This document shows positions 1 through 10,259 of a DNA stretch of 64,000 nucleotides, one piece after another (positions within the stretch are counted from its first letter, which is position 1; each line of letters opens with the position of its first letter). Source of the DNA: Bacteroidota bacterium. Its GTDB lineage: Bacteria > Bacteroidota > Bacteroidia > Flavobacteriales_F > PHOS-HE28. Below the pieces are notes generated by a model. The model was not told the DNA's origin. It ran no database searches and saw only the letters and a program-made list of their open reading frames with translations. The DNA is taken from NCBI GenBank assembly GCA_014584605.1, contig JACTMO010000075.1, positions 50,800 through 114,799 on the forward strand, given 5' to 3'. The position numbers were made by a program, and so were the translations under genes.

Positions 1-2
1 CG

Positions 3-1760
3 GCGGGTGTGGACATCCCCTTCTACCAGCAGCTGCCCATCGCCGATCCTTACACCTTTCTGTACCGCAGCAACACCGAATACCGCAAGATCGGGTTCGG
101 GGCCGAGCTTGCGGGCATCCCGGTGCCCATCATCTTCAGCCAGCAGGATGTGATCTATGAGCTCCCGCTGAACTACGGGGACGTGAGCACCTCCCAGTCG
201 GCATGGAATGTGAGCCTGCCCACCCTGGCCTACTACGGCTATCAGCAAACGCGCGGCAACGAGGTGGACGGCTGGGGCAGCATCACCACCCCGGCAGGGA
301 CCTTCGATGCACTGCGGGTGAAGACCACGCTGGAAGGGCGCGACACGATCAACGTGGACACCCTGGGTATCGGCTTCGCGATCGACCGGCCCGTGGTGCG
401 GGAGTACAAATGGCTCACACCGGGGCTGCGGGTGCCGGTGCTGCAGGTGAACACCACCCAGGTCTTCGGTTTCGAGGTGGTGACGGCGATCCTCTTCCAC
501 GACGAGCCGCGCAGCATCACCGTGGAGCAGCCTCTCGCGGCCAGCCTCTGCCCGGGCAGCACGCTGGACATCACCTACAGTGAGACCGGCGTGTACAACA
601 CCGGCGGCCTCTTCATCGATGCCAACGACTTCATCGTGCAGCTGAGCGACGCCACGGGCGATTTCACCAGTGCGGTGAACATCGGGCAGGTGACGGCAAC
701 CACGGCGGGCACCATCCCGGTGACCATCCCGGCGAACACCCCCGCCGGCACCGGGTACCGCATCCGCATCGTCTCCACCAGCCCGGCCTTCACCGGGGAC
801 GACAACGGCTTCGACATCACGATCGACAATGTCGCTCCGGTGGCCTCGGTGATCGCCAATGGCCCCACGGCCTTCTGCCCGGGCGACAGCGTGCTGCTCG
901 ACGGCAGCTCCGGCGGAGGCCTGGACTACCAGTGGCAGCTGGACGGGACGGACATCCCCGGGGCCACCTCGGCCACGCTGGTGGCCGATGCTTCCGGCAG
1001 CTACAGTGTGACGGTCTCCGGCGTCTGTGGCACGGACAGCTCCGCCCCGGTGGTCGTTACGGTGAACACCCCGCCAGCCTCGCCCGGCATCCTGGCGTCC
1101 GACACCACGGTGTTCTGCGACGGCGGGTCCGTGCTGCTGGTGGCCGACCCGGTGCCCGGGGCCACCTACATCTGGACCGTGAACGGTATGGTGGTGCCCA
1201 ATGCGGACAGCACGCAGCTCTCGGTGACCGGGACCGGCAGCTACACGGTGGCGGTGACCGATGCACAAGGCTGCACCAGCTCCTCGGCCGATACGATCGA
1301 CGTCACGGTGCATGCGGTACCGGCCGAACCGGTGATCACGCAGGTGGCGGACACCCTCTTCGCATCCGGCACGGGTTCCTTCCAGTGGTATGTGGACGGG
1401 TTGCCCATTCCGGGTGCCACCGGCGGTTGGTACGTGCCCACGGTGAGCGGCGCCTACACCGTCGTGGTGACCGATGGCAACGGATGCAGCAGCACTTCCC
1501 AGGTCTATGCGTACATCTTCACCGGGCTGTCGATGCAACAGCAGGCTACGCTGCGTGCCTGGCCGAACCCCACCACCGGCCAGCTCATGGTGGAAGGCCT
1601 CGCCGGAGCGCGTTACGCCGTGGCGGATGCGAGCGGGCGCCTGCTTCTGGAAGGCCTGGCCACCTTCAGCCCGGCCGTGCTCGACCTGGCAGACCTGGCA
1701 CCCGGCCTGTATGAGCTGCGCACCGGCGACGGGGCGGTGCTGCGGATCGTCAGACAGTAG
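3..1760 (+). CDS. Secreted multidomain protein with T9SS type A C-terminal sorting domain (5' truncated by the window edge)
   Basis: Open from the window start with no signal peptide; Ig/PKD-like repeats; C-terminus LRAWPNPTTGQLMVEGL...GLYELRTGDGAVLRIVRQ is typical of a T9SS type A domain. Confidence 0.85.
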   Translation, partial: AGVDIPFYQQLPIADPYTFLYRSNTEYRKIGFGAELAGIPVPIIFSQQDVIYELPLNYGDVSTSQSAWNVSLPTLAYYGYQQTRGNEVDGWGSITTPAGTFDALRVKTTLEGRDTINVDTLGIGFAIDRPVVREYKWLTPGLRVPVLQVNTTQVFGFEVVTAILFHDEPRSITVEQPLAASLCPGSTLDITYSETGVYNTGGLFIDANDFIVQLSDATGDFTSAVNIGQVTATTAGTIPVTIPANTPAGTGYRIRIVSTSPAFTGDDNGFDITIDNVAPVASVIANGPTAFCPGDSVLLDGSSGGGLDYQWQLDGTDIPGATSATLVADASGSYSVTVSGVCGTDSSAPVVVTVNTPPASPGILASDTTVFCDGGSVLLVADPVPGATYIWTVNGMVVPNADSTQLSVTGTGSYTVAVTDAQGCTSSSADTIDVTVHAVPAEPVITQVADTLFASGTGSFQWYVDGLPIPGATGGWYVPTVSGAYTVVVTDGNGCSSTSQVYAYIFTGLSMQQQATLRAWPNPTTGQLMVEGLAGARYAVADASGRLLLEGLATFSPAVLDLADLAPGLYELRTGDGAVLRIVRQ

Positions 1761-1770
1761 GGCCTTCTGC

Positions 1771-1813
1771 GAACGCAAGAGCCCCCGACCAGCGGTCGGG
1801 GGCTCTTGCGTTC
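1771..1813. terminator. Strong intrinsic-terminator-like hairpin
   Basis: Perfect 20-bp inverted repeat GAACGCAAGAGCCCCCGACC-AGC-GGTCGGGGGCTCTTGCGTTC directly after the stop at 1760. Confidence 0.8.
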
Positions 1814-1909
1814 CAACGGGCGTTGCACGATCATCGGTTGATGATCCGTGGCGGGACGGGCCGCTCCTGGCATACGATTTTCTTTGCTTGCGACGTTGGA
1901 ACATCCGGC

Positions 1910-3103
1910 ATGAAGACCCTCCGGTGGTCCCTCCTGTGGACCGTGCCCGCTGTCGTCCCGGCGCTGATGGCGCAACCCGCCGGTTTCGATCCGGTCCTGG
2001 CGCGTGACCTGAGCGCCTTGTGCACCACGCACACCTTCCGCGACCTGTACGGAAGCGATGAGGCCATCATGCCTGCGGGCTATGAACGGCTCCACACCTC
2101 CGCCCCCCGGGGCATGGACAACCTGTTCCAGGTGTTCAGAAAGGGCCCGCTGGGGGTGATCGAGCTGCGCGGCTCCACGGCCGACCCGCTGAGCTGGATG
2201 GAGAACGTGCATGCCGCCATGCTGCCCGCAAGGGGCACCATCCTGCTGGACGGCCGGCCCTTCGACTACCACTTCGCCGACGACACGGCGGCCGCGGTAC
2301 ATGCGGGCTACACGCTCGGTGTGGCCTTCGTGGTGGACGAGGTGCTGGAGCAGCTGTTGCTGCTGGACCGGCAGGGCGTGCACGACATCGTGATCACCGG
2401 GCACAGCCAGGGCGGAGCGCTGGCGCAGCTGGTGCGCGCCCATCTGGAGCACCTGCCGGTGGACCAGGTGCCGGTGCGGGCCCGATTCCGCACGTACGCG
2501 TTCGCCAACCCGATGGTGGGCAATGCAGCCTTCGCTCGCGAGTACGACAGGGCCTATTGCAGCTCCGGCACCAGCTTCAGCATCATCAACCCCGAGGACC
2601 CCGTGCCGGGCATGCCGCTGGCCTACCACGACCACCGGATCTTCTCGGCCGCCACGCTCAATGGCATGGCATCGGGTCAGGACGGGTACGATATGCGAAG
2701 CCTCGCGCGCAGTGCACTGTTCCGCATGTTCCGCGGTACGGTGACCGACCTGGCGCAATACGTGTCATCCTCGGTGGAAAAACGCATCGCCAGGCCCGTG
2801 GGCGAGGTGAAGCTGCCACCCTACCGCGAGGAGATGAATTACGTGCCCATGCCCGGCCGGGTGCCGCTGGCCCCCTTCCCGTACCCGTTGATCCTGCGGG
2901 ACAGCACCATCCTGACCAACGATTCGTTGCTGCGGGCCAACCCGCGCGACGAGCAGGGCGTGTTCCTCAACAAGGAACTGTACCGTCGCGCCCCGGGGTT
3001 CTACCAGCACAAGCCCTACAACTACCACGTGGCCATCCTGCGCCGCTGGTTCCCGGAGCGGTATGGCGCCTTGCGCGTCAAGGTGCTCCCGGAGAATCTC
3101 TAA
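1910..3103 (+). CDS. Lipase (class 3)-like alpha/beta hydrolase
   Basis: VHDIVITGHSQGGALAQLVRAHL nucleophile elbow; start set at the signal-peptide-like MKTLRWSLLWTVPAVVPALMAQ. Confidence 0.75.
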   Translation: MKTLRWSLLWTVPAVVPALMAQPAGFDPVLARDLSALCTTHTFRDLYGSDEAIMPAGYERLHTSAPRGMDNLFQVFRKGPLGVIELRGSTADPLSWMENVHAAMLPARGTILLDGRPFDYHFADDTAAAVHAGYTLGVAFVVDEVLEQLLLLDRQGVHDIVITGHSQGGALAQLVRAHLEHLPVDQVPVRARFRTYAFANPMVGNAAFAREYDRAYCSSGTSFSIINPEDPVPGMPLAYHDHRIFSAATLNGMASGQDGYDMRSLARSALFRMFRGTVTDLAQYVSSSVEKRIARPVGEVKLPPYREEMNYVPMPGRVPLAPFPYPLILRDSTILTNDSLLRANPRDEQGVFLNKELYRRAPGFYQHKPYNYHVAILRRWFPERYGALRVKVLPENL

Positions 3104-3828
3104 GATCCGGGGCCCTCGGGCATCACCCGGTACCGCAGGAGCACATCGGTGGTCTGCGCTCCACTGCCTGCGGAGCGCGCCTCACGCAGGGGCATCAACG
3201 CGGTCCAGGTCCGGTCGGCCTCGCCGGGTGTGGCCGCCAGCGGCAGGTCGAACGCCAGCCAGGTATGCTCCTCGATGTGAAAGCTGAGGACCCGCGTGGA
3301 GGATCGGCTGTTCAGCCCGGCCCGCGCGGGGACGACGAGCATGCCGTTCTCCTCGCGGAAGAGCGACCGGTCGATCGTGGCGTACGCATTGTCGTTCGGA
3401 CCCGCATAGAGGCTCAACCGGATCTGATCGGGCTCCTTCGACCGGGCGGTGATGCGCGCCAGCGGCACATGCACCTCCACCTCGAGCACCAGCGCCTGGC
3501 CATCGACCTTCGGAGGACGCGGAACGGAAAGCCTGCTCAGGCCGGCGATGCTGAAGAGGGCCGCCTGGCCCAGTACGATGGAAAGGCCCGCAGCTTTCCA
3601 GAAGTGCGCCCATTCGGTGGCGTGGACCAGCCTGGTACCGAGCAGCCCCAGGAGGAACCCGCCGATGAAGCCGGCCGGGATGAAGATGAAGGCGATGGCG
3701 TAGCCGCGCTTCCCCTCGAAGTTGCTGACGCCGCTCAGCTCCGTGACCTTGTCGGCGACGGGGATGGTGACGACCGCGGTGATGATGCCGCTGAGCAGGG
3801 CGACCAACAGGGCGATCTTCCAGGACAT
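3100..3828 (-). CDS. Hypothetical membrane protein
   Basis: ORF with several N-terminal hydrophobic segments (MSWKIALLVALLSGIITAVV...); no family recognised. Confidence 0.6.
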   Translation of the reverse strand: MSWKIALLVALLSGIITAVVTIPVADKVTELSGVSNFEGKRGYAIAFIFIPAGFIGGFLLGLLGTRLVHATEWAHFWKAAGLSIVLGQAALFSIAGLSRLSVPRPPKVDGQALVLEVEVHVPLARITARSKEPDQIRLSLYAGPNDNAYATIDRSLFREENGMLVVPARAGLNSRSSTRVLSFHIEEHTWLAFDLPLAATPGEADRTWTALMPLREARSAGSGAQTTDVLLRYRVMPEGPGS

Positions 3829-3928
3829 GTGGCGGGAGTGTCTCCAAATATGGGGATCTTCGCCTCGCGCCCGTACACCCGCATGTTTCCGCAGGAGGGT
3901 ACGGGCCGTCGTACCAACCGTCATGGGC

Positions 3929-5308
3929 ATGCGCAAGGTCAACATCACACAGGAAGGCCGCTCCGGCGCCGTCACCTACGAGGAGGACCAGGGGCGGATC
4001 ACGGGCTGGTGGGAGTTCGCTGGAGGCGATGCGCTGGCCTTGATCAGCATGGGCAGCGCCAGCGAATGGCGCCACGGGCATCCGTGGGCGGTCGATCACC
4101 GTGCCGGGATCCTCCGCTTCGTGGCCGATGAGGTGATCCGCCAGAAAGCGCCCGGATGTTATGCGGTGATCGAGGAGGAGAGCGGTATGATCACCCTGTA
4201 TCAGGGACCGGCCCCGGCGGGGCGCACAGCCGCATCCGAAACCCCGACCGCAGCGTCCTCCACCGCGCGGAAGGCGGAGGCCGCGACCTTCGTGCGGCGT
4301 TACACCAGGCTCAAGGCCATGCTCGGGATCGTCGTGCTTGCCGTCGCGCTCGTTGCCGGTGCGGTGTACTGGCTCGGGAAGAAGGTGCTCACCGTGGCCT
4401 CGGCGGGTGGCATGCCCATGGGTGAATGCGTGCGCACCGACACCCACATCGCCTCGCTCATCCAGGCCACCGACCCGCACCTGCCGGAGATCACCGGTCG
4501 CGGTGCCAAGACCACCACGACCGTCAGCCTCCTGCTCATTCCGACCGACGGCTCGGCGCCGCACCAGCTCCTGATCGGCGAAGGGCTCCGTTCGGAGCAG
4601 ATCCGGATGGCCAGGATCCTGGGCAGCGATGGCCGGGTGCTCTGGTTCGATGTGAACGGCCTCGGCGGGGCGGACCTGGAGCGCCATGTGCTGTTGGACC
4701 CGTCGGAGATGCGCGACCCACAAGTGCCCAGGCCGGGATCGCCGTTCCCGCCCGGCCCGGACAGCTATCTGTCCGCAGGCTTCATCCCGGCGGATGGGCA
4801 GTGGATCGGCGTGCATGCCGCGGAAGAGCTGCAAGGGGAGTATGCACCGGGGAAGTTCGTGCGCAAGGTGGTGTCGCAGCAGGGCAGCAGGCAGATGCGG
4901 CGCCTGTACCGGGGCATGCTGGAGACTGCGGTGGACGGCAAATACCACCGCATCACCGCCATGGAGCCTTTGGGCGACGCGGAGTTCTTCAATGCGGCCT
5001 TCCTACGCATGGACGGCAGGTCGGAACCGCTACGGCTCGCCGATCCCGATGGCGTGCTCATGTTGCACACTTCCGAACCGGGCGTGAAAGGCACTGCGAT
5101 CGTCGCCCGGATGGACCTGAGCGGAAAGACCCTCTGGTCCGTGAACACCGCGATCGACCGCTTCAACCTGAAGCAGATCCTGCCCGGCCCGGATGCCTTT
5201 GCCTTCGTGGGCAAGCGGCTGCCCGCGCCGGGCAAGGTGAGCGAGCCGCTGGTGGTGCTCGTGGAGAATACGACCGGGAAGACGACCACGCATTCCCTGT
5301 GGCGGTAG
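3929..5308 (+). CDS. Hypothetical single-TM protein
   Basis: ORF MRKVNITQEGRSGAVTYEEDQ...; TM near LGIVVLAVALVAGAVYWL; divergent from the 3828 gene. Confidence 0.65.
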   Translation: MRKVNITQEGRSGAVTYEEDQGRITGWWEFAGGDALALISMGSASEWRHGHPWAVDHRAGILRFVADEVIRQKAPGCYAVIEEESGMITLYQGPAPAGRTAASETPTAASSTARKAEAATFVRRYTRLKAMLGIVVLAVALVAGAVYWLGKKVLTVASAGGMPMGECVRTDTHIASLIQATDPHLPEITGRGAKTTTTVSLLLIPTDGSAPHQLLIGEGLRSEQIRMARILGSDGRVLWFDVNGLGGADLERHVLLDPSEMRDPQVPRPGSPFPPGPDSYLSAGFIPADGQWIGVHAAEELQGEYAPGKFVRKVVSQQGSRQMRRLYRGMLETAVDGKYHRITAMEPLGDAEFFNAAFLRMDGRSEPLRLADPDGVLMLHTSEPGVKGTAIVARMDLSGKTLWSVNTAIDRFNLKQILPGPDAFAFVGKRLPAPGKVSEPLVVLVENTTGKTTTHSLWR

Positions 5309-5331
5309 CGCTTGCACCGCAGGATCGGTGT

Positions 5332-7623
5332 TCACCGCACCTCCACCTCGTCCAGGAAGAGCCACGCGGGGTTCCCCGCGCCGGGCGCGCCTTCCGGGAT
5401 GTTGCCGATGGACCTCACCGCGATGCGCACGTAGCGCGCCTTGGCCAGGCCGTCCGCGCTGAAGGCGTTGCGGCCTCCTACATCCTGGCCCTTCGCGCTG
5501 CCGAACGGCGTGAAGGCGGTGCTGTCCGTGCTGGTGCTGAAGTCCACGCCCACGGGCCCATGGATCCAGCTGTGCGGATCGTGCCACGCGCCGATGCCGA
5601 TGTGGCGCACATCCTGTACGCGGCCCAGGTCCACGGTGATGGTGACGCTTTGTTTCCAGCCCAGCCATTCGGTGCTCACGCGCTTGTTGCCTGCCGTGAT
5701 GCCGTCCACCAGGGTGAAGGCTCCTCCCTCGCTGTAGCGCTCATTCGGCGGGTCGCTCAACACGATGGGCCGCGCCGTGGCCTGGTTGAAGCGGAACCCG
5801 GACCTGGACACCGGATAGGTATCCTTCACGCCGTACAGGGCTTCCGGTTCTGCCCAGGCCTGCACGGTGCATGATCCGGAAAGTTCCACCGGGCCGGTGT
5901 AGCGCTGCTTCTGCGGCGCCATAGGGTCCTTGCGGGGATCCCGGGCCAGGGGATCCGTGCCGCCGCCGAGCACCTTGTAGTAGAGCGGGGTGTTGGGCAT
6001 GGCGCCTTTCAGTTCCACCAGCAACTGGCCCGGCTTCGCACCTTGTTTCGGCACGATGCGCACCTGGTAAATACTGCGGCTGGCGTTGGCATGCAGGGCG
6101 TCCAAGCGGGGAAACTCCGCCTCCAGGCGGCGGATGAAGTCGGCCTCGTTCCGCTGCTCCTTCGGTGACCACAGTACTTCGGCCAGCGCCAGCATGCGCG
6201 GCATCATCATGTACTCCACGTGGTCCGTGGTGGCGATGTACTCGGTCCACAGGTTGGCCTGCGCGCCGAGGATGTGCTTGGCCTCGTCGGCGGTGAGTTC
6301 GGCGGGAATGGGCTCGTAGCCATACACCTTCTGCAAGGGCGTGTACCCACCGATGGACAGCGGTTCGTTGGCGGGATCGCCTTGGTAGTGGTCGAAGTAG
6401 CAATGGCTGCCGGGGCTCATCACCGCGTCGTGGCCACTGCGCGCCGCAGCAATGCCGCCCTCGGTGCCGCGCCAGCTCATCACGGTGGCGTTGGGCGCGA
6501 GGCCGCCTTCCAGGATCTCGTCCCAGCCGATGATCTTGCGCCCCTTGCTGTTCACAAACTGTTCGATGCGCCGGATGAAGTACGACTGCAGCTCGTGCTC
6601 GTCCTTCAGGCCCTCAGCCTTCATGCGCGCCTGGCATTTCGGACAGGTCTTCCAACGGTCCTTGGGGCATTCATCGCCACCGATGTGGATGTAGGGGCTG
6701 GGGAAGAGCACCATCACCTCGGTGAGCACGTCCTGCAGCATGGCGAACACGCTGTCGTTGCCGGCGCAGAACACGTCGGGGAACACGCCCCAGCCGCGTT
6801 CCACCGCGTAGGGACCGCCGGTACACCCCAGTTGCGGGTAGGCGGCCAGTGCGGCCAGGGCATGGCCGGGCATCTCGATCTCCGGCACCACGTTGATGTG
6901 GTGTTCCGCCGCATAGGCCACCACCTCGCGGATCTCGTCCTGGGTGTAGAAGCCGCCGTAGCGCACGGTGTCGAATTGCTGGTTGGCGTAGGCGCCCACC
7001 TGGCTGCCGCGACGCCAGCCGCCCACGGCGGTGAGCTCGGGCCTGCTCTTGATCTGGATGCGCCAGCCCTGGTCGTCGGTGAGGTGCCAGTGGAAGCTGC
7101 TCATCTTGTAGCGCGCCAGCAGGTCGATGTACTTCTTGACGAAGGCGATGGGGAAGAAGTGGCGGCACACGTCGAGGTGCATGCCGCGCCAGCCGAAGCG
7201 CGGCTGGTCGGTGATGGTGAGGCAGGGCAGGGAGGCCGTGTCACGGCCCTGTTCGAGCAGTTGCACCAAGGTGCGGGTGCCGCGGTACAGGCCCGCCTCG
7301 GTCGTGGCATCGATCGCGATCCCGGCGGTGGAGACCCGCAGGCTGTACCATTCGGGATGCAGTGCGGTGTCCGGTGCGATCAGGGCGAGTGTGATGGGCG
7401 TGGCGCGGAAGCAGTTCAGCCCGGACGCGGGGTGCAAGGGCTCGATCTCCGCGCCCAGCTGTTGCGCGAACGACTGCAGGGCAGGGCCTGCATCCACGGT
7501 CCACGGGCAACGCAGGTCCAGGCGGCCTTCGTTGTAGGTGAGCTGGGCCGGCAGCGGGATCAGGTCCACCTGGGCGGAAGCGGATAGCGAAAGGAATAGG
7601 GCGATGGGCAGGAGGCGATGCAT
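5332..7623 (-). CDS. Beta-N-acetylhexosaminidase (GH20) with C-terminal discoidin-like region
   Basis: RFGWRGMHLDVCRHFFP, FHWHLTDDQGWRIQIK, HIGGDECPKDRWK motifs; signal peptide MHRLLPIALFLSLSASAQ. Confidence 0.93.
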   Translation of the reverse strand: MHRLLPIALFLSLSASAQVDLIPLPAQLTYNEGRLDLRCPWTVDAGPALQSFAQQLGAEIEPLHPASGLNCFRATPITLALIAPDTALHPEWYSLRVSTAGIAIDATTEAGLYRGTRTLVQLLEQGRDTASLPCLTITDQPRFGWRGMHLDVCRHFFPIAFVKKYIDLLARYKMSSFHWHLTDDQGWRIQIKSRPELTAVGGWRRGSQVGAYANQQFDTVRYGGFYTQDEIREVVAYAAEHHINVVPEIEMPGHALAALAAYPQLGCTGGPYAVERGWGVFPDVFCAGNDSVFAMLQDVLTEVMVLFPSPYIHIGGDECPKDRWKTCPKCQARMKAEGLKDEHELQSYFIRRIEQFVNSKGRKIIGWDEILEGGLAPNATVMSWRGTEGGIAAARSGHDAVMSPGSHCYFDHYQGDPANEPLSIGGYTPLQKVYGYEPIPAELTADEAKHILGAQANLWTEYIATTDHVEYMMMPRMLALAEVLWSPKEQRNEADFIRRLEAEFPRLDALHANASRSIYQVRIVPKQGAKPGQLLVELKGAMPNTPLYYKVLGGGTDPLARDPRKDPMAPQKQRYTGPVELSGSCTVQAWAEPEALYGVKDTYPVSRSGFRFNQATARPIVLSDPPNERYSEGGAFTLVDGITAGNKRVSTEWLGWKQSVTITVDLGRVQDVRHIGIGAWHDPHSWIHGPVGVDFSTSTDSTAFTPFGSAKGQDVGGRNAFSADGLAKARYVRIAVRSIGNIPEGAPGAGNPAWLFLDEVEVR

Positions 7624-7724
7624 GGCGTAAAGATGCGCACCCCCGTTCACAGGGGCCGCTTCCCACGGAGGTCACGGTTGGCGTGTCCCTGCATGGACGG
7701 GGCCTGTCGCTATCGCCCTTCCTG

Positions 7725-8138
7725 TCAGCGAAGCTTCCGCAAGGCCTCACTTGCGCCAAGGACCGGAATGCTGCTGTGGCGCTTCATGTCCGCATCATGG
7801 GAGATGATCGCATCGAGTGGTCCACAGCCCAAAGCGGATTGGTGCTGGATGGAATCCTCGAGATCGTTCCACCCGCTCATCAATGCGTTGCGGAGTCCCT
7901 CGCGTTCAAGACCGGCCAATTCCATCGTATCCACCATCCGGAGCAGGTACTTGGACAGGATCCTTGGCGGCATGACTTTCCGCAACACGTAGACCGTGTT
8001 CACAATGGAGATCGGGGAAATGCAGGCAGCGATCTTTCCGGCCTGGATGGCACTTAACAGACGCGTACTGGCCTCATGCTCAGGTCTGGCGGTGTCCAGA
8101 AGGTCGATGAGGATGTTGGTGTCAAGGAATACCCGCAT
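7725..8138 (-). CDS. PIN-domain protein (VapC-like toxin)
   Basis: MRVFLDTNILIDLL...; acidic residues DTN and DAIISHDADM. Confidence 0.85.
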   Translation of the reverse strand: MRVFLDTNILIDLLDTARPEHEASTRLLSAIQAGKIAACISPISIVNTVYVLRKVMPPRILSKYLLRMVDTMELAGLEREGLRNALMSGWNDLEDSIQHQSALGCGPLDAIISHDADMKRHSSIPVLGASEALRKLR

Positions 8139-8147
8139 CCCGGAACC

Positions 8148-8387
8148 CTACTTCGAAAGGAGCTTGGCCAAACGGGGATCCTGGTCCAGGTCCTTCTTGG
8201 TGATCCGACCTGTGAGAGCGCCCTTGAGGCCCTCCACCCAATCCACATCGGCTCCCTTTTGCGTCTCGCCCAACGTATCCGTCAGGTCCTCCACCAAGGC
8301 CGCCACACTGATCCGCCGCTTGCGGCTCCAGCGCCGGAGTTTCTCCACGCGCCTGGTATCCATGGTAAGCGTAATGCGGGTCTTCAT
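8148..8387 (-). CDS. Putative antitoxin of the PIN toxin (ribbon-helix-helix-like)
   Basis: MKTRITLTMDTRRVEKLRRWSRKRRISVAALVEDL..., directly upstream of the PIN gene on the same strand. Confidence 0.7.
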   Translation of the reverse strand: MKTRITLTMDTRRVEKLRRWSRKRRISVAALVEDLTDTLGETQKGADVDWVEGLKGALTGRITKKDLDQDPRLAKLLSK

Positions 8388-8492
8388 GTTCTCAAAGATA
8401 ATCGGCCGGATGGTAGGGAGGGAGCCTTTCACCGGGTCTGTTGGGTGTTGATCATCCGATCGCTTGCTTGGGGCACGCGGGATCGATGTTCC

Positions 8493-9944
8493 TCACAGCC
8501 GCTCCAGCACCACCTGCAGGTACTTCCAGAATTTCTGCACGGAGGGGATGTTGGCCCGTTCGTCAGGCGAGTGGGCGCCGCGGATGGTGGGGCCGAAGCT
8601 GATCATCTCCATGCCGGGATAGTTGCGGCCGATGATGCCGCACTCCAGGCCCGCGTGGCAGGCCATCACGTGTGCTTCTTCGTTGAATAGCTCCTTGTAC
8701 ACCGCGCTCATCAGCTGCACGATCCGGGCCTCGGGGTGTGGCGTCCATCCGGGGTAGCCGCCGCTGAACTTCACCGTGCCGCCGATCAGTTCGTAGGCTG
8801 CGCGGATGGAATCGGCCTCGTCCGTCTTCTCGCTCACCACCGAGCTGCGGGTGAGGCACATCACCGTGTATTGGCCGTCCTTGAGCTGCACGCGGGCCAG
8901 GTTGTTGCTGGTTTGCACGAGGTCCTTCACGTCGGGGCTCATGCGGAAGATGCCGTTGGGCGTGGCCTGCACGGCGCGCAGGAAGCCGCGCTGGTCCTGG
9001 GCGGACATCACCTTGGCGGGTGCGTCGGCGGCCGTGGCCTCGATCTTCAGCTCCGGGTCGGTGGTGCGGTATTCCGCGGTGATGGCAGCGGCCAGTTCGC
9101 GGAAGCTCTTGGCGAACGCATCGGCCTTGTCGGCGGGTACGGCGATCACCGCGTTGCTCTCGCGCGGGATGGCGTTGCGCAGGCTGCCGCCGTCGATGGT
9201 GGCGATGCGGATGCCGTGCGGCTCGGCGGCCAGCAGCAGGCGGTTCATCAGCTTGTTGGCGTTGCCGCGCCCCAGGTGGATCTCCGTGCCGGAGTGGCCG
9301 CCGTTCAGGCCTTTCACGCTGACGCGGAAGCCCTTCATGCCGGCGGGCACGGCCTCCTCGGTGTAGCTGCCCGTGGCGGTCACATCCAGGCCGCCCGCGC
9401 AGCCGATGGTGAGCTCGTTGTCCTCCTCGGTGTCCAGGTTCAGCAGGATGGGCGCTGAGAGCAGCCCGCCCTTCAACTCGAAGGCGCCGGTCATGCCGGT
9501 CTCCTCATCGATGGTGAAGAGCGCCTCGATGGGCGGGTGTGCGATGTCCTTCGATGCGAGGATGGTCATGATGGTGGCCACGCCCAGTCCGTTGTCGGCG
9601 CCCAGCGTGGTGCCCTCGGCCTTCACCCAATCGCCGTCCACCTTCATGCGGATGCCGTCGGTGTCGAAGTTGAAGTCGGTGCCGGCGTTCTTCTGATGCA
9701 CCATGTCCAGGTGGCTTTGCAGGACCACCGGCGCAGCCTTCTCCCTGCCCTTGCTGCCGGGCTTCTTGATGATGACGTTGCCCGCGTGGTCCACGTGGGT
9801 GGGCAGGCCGAGGCCCTCGCCGAAGGCCTTCATGAAGGCGGTGACGCGCGCCTCCTTCTTGCTGGCGCGGGGAATGGCGTTGAGGTCGGCGAAGTGGTTC
9901 CAGATGGCCTTAGGCTCGAGGGCGCGGACGGATTCGTTGGTCAT
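8493..9944 (-). CDS. pepD: Aminoacyl-histidine dipeptidase (beta-Ala-His dipeptidase, M20)
   Basis: VVLQSHLDMVHQKN, GTTLGADNGLGVA, FTIDEETGMTGA; full-length M20 PepD-like sequence. Confidence 0.93.
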   Translation of the reverse strand: MTNESVRALEPKAIWNHFADLNAIPRASKKEARVTAFMKAFGEGLGLPTHVDHAGNVIIKKPGSKGREKAAPVVLQSHLDMVHQKNAGTDFNFDTDGIRMKVDGDWVKAEGTTLGADNGLGVATIMTILASKDIAHPPIEALFTIDEETGMTGAFELKGGLLSAPILLNLDTEEDNELTIGCAGGLDVTATGSYTEEAVPAGMKGFRVSVKGLNGGHSGTEIHLGRGNANKLMNRLLLAAEPHGIRIATIDGGSLRNAIPRESNAVIAVPADKADAFAKSFRELAAAITAEYRTTDPELKIEATAADAPAKVMSAQDQRGFLRAVQATPNGIFRMSPDVKDLVQTSNNLARVQLKDGQYTVMCLTRSSVVSEKTDEADSIRAAYELIGGTVKFSGGYPGWTPHPEARIVQLMSAVYKELFNEEAHVMACHAGLECGIIGRNYPGMEMISFGPTIRGAHSPDERANIPSVQKFWKYLQVVLERL

Positions 9945-10027
9945 GATGAGCGACGATGGATGAGGGTGTGCAAGGTACGGGCGGTGCGCGGGGGAGCGGA
10001 CGATGCCCTGGACCCGGCATGCATGGC

Positions 10028-10193
10028 TAGTGTGGTGGTCCCTAAGTTGGTTAACTGAAGATCTGCCCCTATTTCGTCTTCATGCAAGGCGGAACATGCG
10101 CGGCGTAGCGGGCGCTACGGCGAAATGTTCCAACACGGCAGGAAGGCGAAAGAGGGGCGGAGATGGTTAATGAACTTAGGGGCCACCGCACTA
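10028..10193 (+). repeat. 166-bp near-palindromic intergenic element, copy 1
   Basis: TAGTGTGGTGGTCCCTAAGTT...AACTTAGGGGCCACCGCACTA; same length and near-identical to 38482..38647 and to the reverse complement of 49025..49190. Confidence 0.9.
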
Positions 10194-10259
10194 GTGCACC
10201 AGCCTCCAAGGACAATGGATGTCGTCGAATGAGGAAGGGCGTGCGAACCGACGTTCCCT

